In this document: positions 37,569-46,300 of the stretch, in pieces
How positions within the stretch are numbered: position 1 is the first letter of the stretch
How the letters are laid out: the number at the start of each line of letters is the position of its first letter
Source: Robbsia sp. KACC 23696
GTDB lineage: Bacteria; Pseudomonadota; Gammaproteobacteria; Burkholderiales; Burkholderiaceae
Assembly: GCF_039852015.1 (NCBI RefSeq)
Contig: NZ_CP156626.1
Coordinates: 2,390,249 to 2,454,248, forward strand
Reading direction: 5' to 3'
DNA: 64,000 bases
The notes under the pieces: generated by a model
What the model was told of the DNA's origin: nothing
Database searches by the model: none
The model's input: the letters and a program-made list of their open reading frames with translations, nothing else
Made by a program: the position numbers and the translations under genes

Positions 37569-38750
37569 TCAGTAGTTCAATGGCAACAGGATCTGGAACT
37601 CGGTCTTACCAGGTCGGCTTTCGCATTCGATCAGTCCATCGTGCTGCTGCACGAAGGTCTGCGCCAGCGTCAGCCCGAGACCGCTTCCGTCCTCACGGCC
37701 GGAGACCAGCGGATAAAAGATCCGATCCCGGATCTCGTCGGGAATGCCCGGACCGTTGTCCGTGATACGCAAGTCCAATGCCAGTTTGCATTGACGCTTC
37801 GCGATCACGATACGTCGCGCGATCCGTGTCCGAAACTCGATCACCGCCGTGCCCTCGGCGATCTGCGAGCGAAGTGCCTCCGCCGCATTGCGCACGATAT
37901 TCAGTACTGCCTGAATCAACTGCTCCATATCGCCACGCAGATCCGGCACGGAGACATCGAAGTCGCGCTCGATCGTCAAACCGCGCGGGAACTCGGCGAG
38001 AATCACCGCACGCACGCGCTCGAAGACCTCATGGATATTTACGTCGCGTACGATGTGCGGATGGCGATGCGGTTCCAGCAAACGATCCACCAGCGTCTGC
38101 AGCCGATCGGATTCCTTGATGATGACCTGCGTGTATTCCTTCAGCTCACGCGCGTTCTCGTTCAATTCGAACTCGAGCAATTGCGCAGCGCCACGAATAC
38201 CGCCCAACGGATTCTTGATCTCGTGCGCCAGATTGCGGATCAACTGCTTGTTGGCCGCCGAAAGATCGGCGATCCGCTCCTCACGGTCGTTGCGCAGTTT
38301 CTGCTCGTTCTCGAACACTTCGACGAGCAGATAATCCGGCACCGATTCCAACACGCCCAGTACCGCCAGCACGCGCAGCGGTTCATGGCCGTGCCGCTCG
38401 ATCACCGCATCCAGATGCGTCGCCTGGAAATAGTCCTGGCTCAACGCAGTGATCGATTCCAGGGGCCCAAGATCACTGGTGAACAGATCGCCCCAGGCCA
38501 TCTGCATCAGTTGCCGCCGCGACAACTCGAGTAGCGCTTCGGCGGCAGGATTGGCGAAGACGATCCGCCAACTGCTGCGCTCCAGGACCAGCACGACCGA
38601 CGGCAGTGCTTCGAGCCCGGGCAGCAGACCCGCATCGAGCAAGGCTTGCGGGGCTGTCGGGCCAATATTGGCGCGCGCGGTGGCGGCGGCGTCGGACGCC
38701 GCGGCATCGTTCTGGGACTTGCGTCCTCGCATCAGGTTCTTCAGTACCAT
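37569..38750 (-). CDS. ntrB: Nitrogen regulation sensor kinase NtrB
   Basis: A 393-residue soluble histidine kinase. A PAS domain (about 45-150) precedes the H-box AHEIKNPLGGIRGA with His176. The HATPase domain has N-box VLNIVRNAAEAL, DNGPGIP and GLGLTLAQ. It is regulated by PII protein and phosphorylates NtrC. ATG 38750 gives the usual length; longer readings run into the glnA terminator. It forms an operon with ntrC. Confidence 0.96.
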   Translation of the reverse strand: MVLKNLMRGRKSQNDAAASDAAATARANIGPTAPQALLDAGLLPGLEALPSVVLVLERSSWRIVFANPAAEALLELSRRQLMQMAWGDLFTSDLGPLESITALSQDYFQATHLDAVIERHGHEPLRVLAVLGVLESVPDYLLVEVFENEQKLRNDREERIADLSAANKQLIRNLAHEIKNPLGGIRGAAQLLEFELNENARELKEYTQVIIKESDRLQTLVDRLLEPHRHPHIVRDVNIHEVFERVRAVILAEFPRGLTIERDFDVSVPDLRGDMEQLIQAVLNIVRNAAEALRSQIAEGTAVIEFRTRIARRIVIAKRQCKLALDLRITDNGPGIPDEIRDRIFYPLVSGREDGSGLGLTLAQTFVQQHDGLIECESRPGKTEFQILLPLNY

Positions 38751-38791
38751 CGGATCGTCGAAGCCTTGGTTTCCGGGTGGTATCGGTAGCA

Positions 38792-38836
38792 CGCAACGAA
38801 AAAGGGGACGGCACCCCCGTCCCCTTTTTCGTTGCG
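38792..38836 (-). terminator. Intrinsic terminator of glnA
   Basis: A long, nearly perfect inverted repeat (CGCAACGAAAAAGGGGACGG and its complement) with T tracts on both strands, between the glnA stop and ntrB. It should strongly limit read-through from glnA into ntrBC. Confidence 0.9.
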
Positions 38837-38960
38837 TGGCGCCCGTGAATCGCGTGCCTTCCCTCTCGGCACACGTCCCGGACGCCTCGCAGTGCTGGAT
38901 CACAGACGAACGGAGACGGGACAGCGCCAATACCGCCGGCGCCGCCCGTCCGACCCTCGA

Positions 38961-40376
38961 TCAGAGCGAGTAGTACATCTCGAATTCGACCGGATGCGTC
39001 GTCATGCGGAAACGCGTGACTTCTTCCATCTTCAACGCGATGTACGCATCGATCATGCTGTCCGTGAACACGCCACCACGGGTCAGGAACTCGCGATCCT
39101 TGTCCAGGTGCTCGAGCGCTTCTTCGAGGCTCGCGCAAACGGTCGGGATCAGCTTGTCTTCTTCCGGCGGCAGATCGTACAGGTTCTTGTCCGAAGCTTC
39201 GCCCGGATGGATCTTGTTCTGCACGCCGTCCAGACCCGCCATCATCAGCGCGGAGAAGGCCAGGTACGGATTCGCCATCGGATCAGGGAAACGCGTTTCG
39301 ATACGACGACCCTTCGGGTTCGACACGTGCGGAATACGGATCGATGCCGAACGGTTACGTGCCGAGTACGCCAGCTTCACCGGTGCTTCGAAGCCCGGAA
39401 CTAGACGCTTGTACGAGTTCGTCGTCGGGTTCGTGATGGCGTTCAGCGCGCGAGCGTGCTTGATGATGCCGCCGATGTAGAACAGCGCGAATTCCGACAG
39501 GCCTGCATAGCCGTCACCGGCGAACAGGTTCTTGCCGTCCTTCCAGATCGATTGGTGCACGTGCATGCCCGAACCGTTGTCGCCAACGATCGGCTTCGGC
39601 ATGAACGTAGCCGTCTTGCCGTACGTGTGCGCGACGTTTTGCACGATGTACTTCGTCAGCATCGTCCAGTCGGCGCGCTGCACCAGCGTCGAGAACTTCG
39701 TGCCCAGTTCGTTCTGGCCTTGGCCCGCCACTTCGTGGTGGTGCACTTCGACCGGCACGCCTGCCGCTTCCAGCAGCAGACACATTTCCGAACGCATGTC
39801 CTGGAACGTGTCGACCGGGGCAACCGGAAAATAGCCGCCCTTCACGCCCGGACGGTGACCGGTGTTGCCGCCTTCGAACTTCGCCTTCGACGACCACGGT
39901 GCTTCTTCCGAACCGATCTGGACGAAGGAACCTTGCATATCGACGTTCCAACGCACGGAGTCGAAAATGAAGAATTCCGGTTCCGGACCGAAGTACGCCG
40001 TGTCGCCCAGACCCGAGCTCTTCAGGTAGGCTTCAGCGCGCTTTGCCAGCGAGCGCGGATCGCGCTCATAGCCCTTGCCGTCCGACGGTTCGATGACGTC
40101 GCACGACAGCACCAGCGTCGATTCTTCATAGAACGGGTCGATGAAGGCGGTCGATGCGTCCGGAATCAGCAGCATGTCCGACGCTTCGATACCCTTCCAG
40201 CCTGCGATCGAGGAGCCGTCGAAAGCGTGGCCGCTCTCGAACTTGTCTTCGTCGAATGCCGACACCGGCACCGACACGTGCTGTTCCTTACCCTTCGTGT
40301 CGGTGAAGCGGAAATCGACAAACTTGACGTCCTCGTCCTTGACGAGCTTGATGACGTCGGCCACGGTTTTGCTCAT
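38961..40376 (-). CDS. glnA: Glutamine synthetase type I
   Basis: A 471-residue dodecameric GSI that makes glutamine from glutamate and ammonia. It has the N-terminal [20 protein letters not shown] and [13 protein letters not shown] region and the metal/ATP-binding region PEPEFF. The adenylylation-site region is present ([10 protein letters not shown]). ATG 40374-40376 has GGAG eight bases upstream. A sigma-54 promoter about 195 bases upstream, NtrC-like sites and the ntrBC genes downstream give the classical nitrogen-control layout. Confidence 0.98.
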   Translation of the reverse strand: MSKTVADVIKLVKDEDVKFVDFRFTDTKGKEQHVSVPVSAFDEDKFESGHAFDGSSIAGWKGIEASDMLLIPDASTAFIDPFYEESTLVLSCDVIEPSDGKGYERDPRSLAKRAEAYLKSSGLGDTAYFGPEPEFFIFDSVRWNVDMQGSFVQIGSEEAPWSSKAKFEGGNTGHRPGVKGGYFPVAPVDTFQDMRSEMCLLLEAAGVPVEVHHHEVAGQGQNELGTKFSTLVQRADWTMLTKYIVQNVAHTYGKTATFMPKPIVGDNGSGMHVHQSIWKDGKNLFAGDGYAGLSEFALFYIGGIIKHARALNAITNPTTNSYKRLVPGFEAPVKLAYSARNRSASIRIPHVSNPKGRRIETRFPDPMANPYLAFSALMMAGLDGVQNKIHPGEASDKNLYDLPPEEDKLIPTVCASLEEALEHLDKDREFLTRGGVFTDSMIDAYIALKMEEVTRFRMTTHPVEFEMYYSL

Positions 40377-40569
40377 TACATATCTCCAGATAGACCATTT
40401 TGGCGGCGATCCGTCGCCGCCCGTGTGTGCACGTGAGGTACTGCAGGTTCTTGATGCCGGTTCTGCGTTTTGTTGCCCGACGGATGCCGCGCGCCTGCCG
40501 CATTCGTGCCACGCCTGAGTGCGGCGCACACTTGCCGTCCGGCGGCACGCCGGGCGGATACGCCTCTTA

Positions 40570-40587
40570 ATGCATGAAGCGTGCCCG
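40570..40587 (-). promoter_or_regulatory. glnA: Sigma-54 (-24/-12) promoter of glnA
   Basis: On the minus strand GGGCACGCTTCATGCA matches TGGCACG-N4-TTGCA at most positions, with exactly 10 bases between the invariant GG (40584-40585) and GC (40572-40573). The start would be near 40560, about 185 bases before glnA. Confidence 0.6.
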
Positions 40588-40715
40588 ATGCACCGCAACG
40601 AGGCGCGCACGCGCTATCCCGGCGCGCCGATTGCGTTTTTTCCTCCGCGCTCCCCTGCAAGCCCGTCGATTTCCGTCCGTGCCCCGCGTCGCGCGGCCAT
40701 TACGCCCCAGGAATG

Positions 40716-40755
40716 CGCATGATTATGCACCATATTGAGGCGCGCACCATAATAG
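40716..40755 (-). promoter_or_regulatory. NtrC-like binding sites upstream of glnA
   Basis: GCACCATATTGAGGCGC (40727-40743) resembles the NtrC dyad GCACCA-N5-TGGTGC, with a perfect left half and 4 of 6 in the right. GCGCATGATTATGCAC (40716-40731) is a second imperfect dyad, and another GCACCATA half site begins at 40744. They lie about 155-195 bases upstream of the predicted start, a usual enhancer distance. Confidence 0.45.
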
Positions 40756-40802
40756 GGCTTCGCGATAGACCGTTCGGCCGAGTGTCGCGCGCCAGAGCCG
40801 GT

Positions 40803-40811
40803 TGCTAGAAT
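40803..40811 (+). promoter_or_regulatory. Extended -10 promoter of the rhodanese gene
   Basis: TGC directly before TAGAAT (40806-40811) forms an extended -10 element divergent from glnA. The start would be near 40818. Confidence 0.45.
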
Positions 40812-40899
40812 ACGCTTATTCATACTGACCGCCCGCCGTGACGGATCGATGACGTCCGACGATCCTGCATGGCACGTTAATGCACCTGGATGCGCCACG

Positions 40900-41424
40900 A
40901 TGACTGCTGACTCGCCCTCTCTCTCCGCCGCGGTGCCACACGCGGCCGGTTCGGCCGATACCGTCGACACGCTGCTCGCCCGTGGCCGCGCCCGTGCGGT
41001 CGAAGGGACGCTGCCCTACGCCGGCGCCGTGACGCCGGACGAAGCTTTCGCGCTGCTGCAAACGCCCGATGTGCTGCTCGTCGACGTGCGCACGCTTGCG
41101 GAGCTAACCTGGGTCGGTCGCCCGACCGTTGCCGCCGGACAGTATGCCCATATCGAATGGAATGCTTGGCCCGGCGGTGCACGCAATACACAATTTGTCG
41201 ATCAACTGCGCGACGCATGCGGCGCGGATGGTACCGATCGGCCGGTGCTGTTGCTGTGCCGCAGTGCGGCGCGGTCCAAGGCCGCCGCGCAATGGGCGAC
41301 GGAACAGGGTTTTACGCAAGTGTTCGATGTGCTCGAGGGATTCGAAGGTGACAAGGATGTCCACGGACATCGGAAGTCCGTCGGCGGCTGGTGCGCGCGC
41401 CAACTGCCGTGGCAAGGCGCTTAA
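40900..41424 (+). CDS. Rhodanese-like sulfurtransferase domain protein
   Basis: A 174-residue single-domain rhodanese. The substrate-pocket motif VLLVDVRTLAELTWVG is followed by the active-site loop LLLCRSAARSKAAA, with Cys as persulfide carrier. A Gly/Trp-containing C-terminus follows (SVGGWCARQLPWQG). These small proteins move sulfane sulfur or detoxify cyanide or sulfide; the partner is unknown. ATG 40849 would add 17 residues and cannot be excluded, since neither start has a strong ribosome binding site. Confidence 0.88.
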   Translation: MTADSPSLSAAVPHAAGSADTVDTLLARGRARAVEGTLPYAGAVTPDEAFALLQTPDVLLVDVRTLAELTWVGRPTVAAGQYAHIEWNAWPGGARNTQFVDQLRDACGADGTDRPVLLLCRSAARSKAAAQWATEQGFTQVFDVLEGFEGDKDVHGHRKSVGGWCARQLPWQGA

Positions 41425-41500
41425 GACATGTAAGACCGCCGCCCCGGCGCTAGGGCCGGGGCGGCGACCTTGGCGCACCCTATCGGCATTAGCTGTCCGC

Positions 41501-42316
41501 TTAAGCTGCTGCCGACGCCGGCGGGTGCTCGACCATTTCACCGCCCAAGGCACTGACGCCCTCGCGCAGCACGGCAAAGGCGGCGTCGACCGAGACGGCG
41601 TCGCCCTTGACGCCCAGGTCGATATGGTGGCGCGCATACAGCTCCCCGCGCTGCGCATCGCCGACGCTCGGCAAACTGAACGCCTTGACGCTCGGGAACG
41701 ATGTTTCGATCTGATTCATCAACGGGGCGATCGTCGATTCCGCCAGGCCGAACACCAGGATCGAGCGCTCGACACGGGTATCGACGTGATGGAGGTGCGC
41801 GTAATGCGTGTCGAGCACCCACTCGATCATCGGCCAGGCCATCACCGGGAATCCCGGGACGAAATGGTGGTTTGCGAGCGTGAATCCAGGAATCTTGTTG
41901 TAGGGATTCGGGATGATCGCCGCGCCGGCCGGAAACTCGCCCATCTTCAGCCGTTGCCGATTTTCCGGCAGCGTCAGATCCGGCTCGGCCTGCCCCGTCA
42001 TCTCGCGCATGCGCTCGACGATCAAGGCCTTGGCCGATTCGTGCAGCGCGAGCGGCACACCGAGCGCATCGGCCGCGCACTGCCGCGTGTGATCGTCCGG
42101 CGTCGCACCGATGCCACCGGTGCTGAACACTACGTCGCCCCCGGCCATCGTCCGCTTCAGCGTGGCGGTGATGCGCGCGGGATCGTCGCCGACGTATTCC
42201 GCCCAGTCCAGCGACAGGCCGCGCGCGGTCAGCAAACCGATCACGTGTTGCAAATGCTTGTCTGTTCGACGCCCTGAAAGGATCTCGTCGCCGATGATGA
42301 TGATGCCGATTGCCAT
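41501..42316 (-). CDS. CinA/MoaB-like molybdopterin-binding domain protein
   Basis: A 271-residue protein. The N-terminal molybdopterin-binding (MoCF) domain runs from AIGIIIIGDEILSGRRTDKH to FSTGGIGATPDDHTRQ. The C-terminal half is like the middle part of CinA, but the nicotinamide-nucleotide amidase domain of full CinA is absent. The family is often annotated as competence/damage-inducible protein A-related; its actual function is unknown. ATG 42314-42316 starts directly at the domain. No obvious operon partner is present; EI24 ends 188 bases upstream. Confidence 0.88.
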   Translation of the reverse strand: MAIGIIIIGDEILSGRRTDKHLQHVIGLLTARGLSLDWAEYVGDDPARITATLKRTMAGGDVVFSTGGIGATPDDHTRQCAADALGVPLALHESAKALIVERMREMTGQAEPDLTLPENRQRLKMGEFPAGAAIIPNPYNKIPGFTLANHHFVPGFPVMAWPMIEWVLDTHYAHLHHVDTRVERSILVFGLAESTIAPLMNQIETSFPSVKAFSLPSVGDAQRGELYARHHIDLGVKGDAVSVDAAFAVLREGVSALGGEMVEHPPASAAA

Positions 42317-42504
42317 ACGGAAAACCCGGTGAGTGCTGCGCGCAAAACGCAAGGCCGATCGCACGAACGGGCCATCCGGCACGCCACCGGTGGGCCCTTG
42401 CATCATGCAGTCGAGCAGCAGCAAGGATCTGCAGGAACGCCCTCGGGCGCATGCTGTCAGGATACCTCAGGCTCCTCGGACCTGCCGGGAGACGCGTCGC
42501 GCGC

Positions 42505-43362
42505 TTACAGTCCGGGTTCGACGCGCGTCACCGGCGGCGGCGTCTGCGCGCGCAGTGCTTCGAGCGCGCGCAGACAGTAATGCCCGAACCACAGCGCGGA
42601 GAAGACGAAAATCACCACATACAGCCATACCGAGACCAAGGCGATGATCGGAAAAAGCACGATCGCGATGATCGACGTGGCCCACAAGAACGCCGGGATG
42701 GCGCCCAGCAGGCCGCACGCGATACCGATGACGAGCAAGGGCACGCGATGCCGTCGCAGCAGAATGCGCCGCTCGTCGGCGCTGGCGTGCAATGCCAGCG
42801 CGTCATAGCTCATCATGCGATAGGTCAGCCAGCCCCACAACACCGGCGGTACGATCGCCAAAAACGGCGGCACGAACCAGAGCGGCAAGGTGACGATCAT
42901 CAGGACCAGGAAGATCAGCGTCGACCAGCTGCCATAGCCGATGCTGCCGAGCAGGCTGCCGCCACGCAAGGTATCGAGGTGCGCGAAACGACGACGGCCC
43001 AGATGCGCGATGACGGCCGGCATCGACGTGACGCCGATCAGCAACAGGATCGTCGCGACGATCAGCGGAATCGCGAAAGCGATGATCAGGAACGGCGCGA
43101 AGACCATATGCAGGCCGCCCAGACCGATGAAGGCGATTGCCCGCTCCACCCCGTCGAGCGCCGGCCATTGCGCCAGAAACCCCCGCACCCAGGCATTGGC
43201 ACGTTCCCAACCGGCAAACAGGATCAAGCCCCAGATTGCCGCGGACATCACGAAGGGCGCAACCGTCAACCACCAGACACGCGGATTAAGGAAACCGGAA
43301 ATGGCGCGTGCCAGCGACGCCACCACTTCCGTATTCTGTCTAAACTCACCGTTGGAGGGCAT
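42505..43362 (-). CDS. EI24 domain-containing membrane protein
   Basis: A 285-residue protein with about six hydrophobic segments (for example 33-50, 83-112, 133-160, 210-255) and the EI24/CysZ-type pattern FLNPRVWWLTVAPF and LPLWFVPPFLAIVPPVLWGWLTYRM. Distant relatives include the sulfate permease CysZ, but no cys genes are nearby. The gene starts 17 bases inside the end of hrpA and is probably co-transcribed with it. Confidence 0.8.
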   Translation of the reverse strand: MPSNGEFRQNTEVVASLARAISGFLNPRVWWLTVAPFVMSAAIWGLILFAGWERANAWVRGFLAQWPALDGVERAIAFIGLGGLHMVFAPFLIIAFAIPLIVATILLLIGVTSMPAVIAHLGRRRFAHLDTLRGGSLLGSIGYGSWSTLIFLVLMIVTLPLWFVPPFLAIVPPVLWGWLTYRMMSYDALALHASADERRILLRRHRVPLLVIGIACGLLGAIPAFLWATSIIAIVLFPIIALVSVWLYVVIFVFSALWFGHYCLRALEALRAQTPPPVTRVEPGL

Positions 43363-46300
43363 CCCACACCTTGTGCAGTCGTTTCACCGACACCGGCATC
43401 GGTGTCTTCAGTTCCTGCGCGAACAACGAGATGCGCAGTTCTTCGAGCAACCAGCGGAATTGCTCCAGCCGCGGATCCGAACCGGCCCGCCATTGCGATG
43501 CGACGCGTTGGTACTGCATGCGCAACGGCGCCATTTCGGCACTCGCACGCGCGTCGCGCTGCGCATCGGTTTTCAACTTCGTCAGACGCGTGGCGATGCC
43601 CTGCAGATAACGCGGGAAATGCGACAGTTGCGCATACGGCGTCTCGGCGATGAAACGCTTCCCCATCAGCGCGCGCAGTTGCTGCTGCATGTCGTCATGC
43701 GGCGCGCCGAAGCTTTTCGCCTGCGCGAGCTTCTTGCTGACGTCGGTGTACTCGGTCAGGATCGTTCCCACCAGCCGCGCCACCTCCTGCGCCAGTAAGG
43801 ACAGCCGTGCGCGCCCTTCGTCCCGACGCACCGCGAACGATGCGTCGTCGTCCGGCAGCGGATCGCTCAAACAGGCGCGCTCGATCGCGCAATCAAGCAA
43901 TTGCGCCCGCAGCTCGTCTTGCGTGCCCAAGGGCATGTACTGCATCGCCATCTGCTGCAATCCCGGCAGGTTCTTTTCGAGATATTTCAACGGCTCGCGC
44001 AATTGCAAGGCGAAGAGCCGGCGCAAGCCGCTGCGATGCCTGGCACCGGCCTCTTCCGGCGAGTCGAACACCTGCACCTCGACATGCGTGCCCCGATCGA
44101 CCAGCGCCGGATAGCCGTACAGCGTGTTGCCGCCACGGCGAACCTCCAGCAACTCCGGCAATTTGCCGAACGTCCAGTTCGTCAGATTATCGTACAGCGC
44201 GATGCCCGAGGACATCGGTGCGGCGCCGGCCGCCGACGTCACGCCGCCGCCCGTTCCAGTGCCTTGCTTCGACGCCCCGTGTTTTGCTCCCGTGCTGTCG
44301 CTCGCTTTACCGGTGGCGGAAGCGCCCGACTGAGCGTTGCCCCGCGCTGACAACGCACCTGATGCGGTCCGATCCGTTTTCTTGCCGAACGCGGCAACGG
44401 CGGCGGCAGACCCGGCCGACATATCGGCCGCCGCGTCATCGGCAGCCGCCGCGTCGGCCCCCGCCACGTTAGCGCTCGCCAGGGCGATCTGCGCAAATTG
44501 CTGCTGCGCCTGACCGCCATATTCGACGCGCAAGGCGGACAGGCTGCGGGCCATCGCCAACTGGCGACCGTGCTCGTCCACCAGCTTGAAATTCATGAAC
44601 AAATGCGCGGCAAGAGTTTCGAGCTTGAAATCCGAGGGGCGCAATTGCTGCTGCGTCTGCAGCCGCACATCGGTGCAAAGGGCATCGACCAGCCCCTCCG
44701 CCACCATCGTGCTGCCGCTGCCGTAGACGCGCGGCGCATGGCGGTCCAGAAACGCCGCGGCATAGTCCGGCAACGGCACGCAATGGCGTCGCAGCTTCTG
44801 CGGCAAGGACTTCAGCAGCGCCTGGACTTTTTCCTTCAACATCCCGGCCACCAGCCATTCGCAGCGACGCTCGCCCACCTGGTTCAAGGCGAACAGCGGA
44901 ATCGTCAGGGTCACGCCGTCGCGCGGCGAACCCGGCTCGAAGTGATACGACAGCCCCATGTCCTGGCCCGCGATCGTCACGCGCTTCGGGAACAGATCAG
45001 TGGTGATGCCGGCCGCTTCGTGACGCATCAGATCGTCGCGCGACAAATACAGCAACTTGGCCGCTGCGCCGTTCGCATTGCCGGCCGCCGGTGCATTGCC
45101 CGCGCCCGCCTTTGCCGCGCCGCCGTCTCGCCGGCTTCCGGCATTCGCCTGCCGATACCATTGCTCGAAATCGACGGCGGTGGTCACCTCGGCCGGAATC
45201 TGCTGATCGTAGAACGCAAAGATCAGCTCGTCATCGACGAGCACGTCCTGGCGCCGCGACTTGTGTTCCAGCTGAGCGATATCGGCCAGCAGCCGTCGGT
45301 TGTGCGCAAAGAACGGCAGCCGCGTCTCAAATTCTCCCTCGACCAGCGCGCCGCGGATAAACAGTTCGCGCGCCCGCGCCGGGTCGCGCTTGCCGAAGTC
45401 GACACGGCGACGCTGATAGATGGGCAAGCCGTACAAGGTCGCCCTTTCAAACGCGACGACCTGCGCCGCCTTCTTTTCCCAATGGGGCTCGGACAGCGAC
45501 GTGCGTAGCAGATGCGCTCCCACCTTCTCGATCCACTCTGGCTCGACGCGCGCGACGCAGCGGGCATAGAGACGCGTCGTCTCGATCATTTCCGCCGCGA
45601 TCACCCACTTGCCCGCTTTCTTGCCCAGCGTCGAGCCGGGCCAGAGGTGGAACTTGATGCTGCGCGCGCCGAGGTAATGTGGCTCGTCCTCGGCACGCAG
45701 GCCGATATTGCCGAGCAAGCCGGCCAACAGCGCCACGTGGATCTGCTCATAGGTCGCGTCCGCGTCGCTCAGACGCCAGCCCTGTTCGCGGGCCACCGTC
45801 AGCAATTGCGTATGCACATCGCGCCATTCCCGCAGACGCAGGTGCGAGAGGAATCGCGCGCGGCACTGATCGATCAGTTGCCGATTGGTCTTCTTGTGTT
45901 CGACCGCCTCGCCGAACCACTTCCAGATATTCAGCCAGATCAGGAATTCCGAGCGCTCGTCGACGAATTGTCGATGCGCCTGATCGGCCGCTTCTTGTGC
46001 CTCCATCGGCCGGTCACGCGGATCCTGCACCGAGAGCGCGGCAGCGATGATCAGCATCTCGCGCAGGGCGCCGCTGTCCCGGCCGGCAAGGATCATCCGA
46101 CCGACACGCGGATCGAGCGGCAGGCGCGCGAGCTCACGTCCGCTGCGCGTCAGCTGGTTTTCCTCGTCCACCGCGCCGAGTTCCGCCAACAGCTGATAGC
46201 CGTCGGCGATGGCGCGGCCCGTCGGCGCCTCCAGAAAAGGGAATGTCTCGATATCGGCGAGATGCAGCGACTTCATCCGCAGAATCACCGAGGCCAGCGA

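Noticed and set aside
42505-43362. EI24 protein as sulfate permease CysZ
   Set aside because: The similarity is only at the fold-family level and no cysteine synthesis genes are nearby, so no symbol was assigned.
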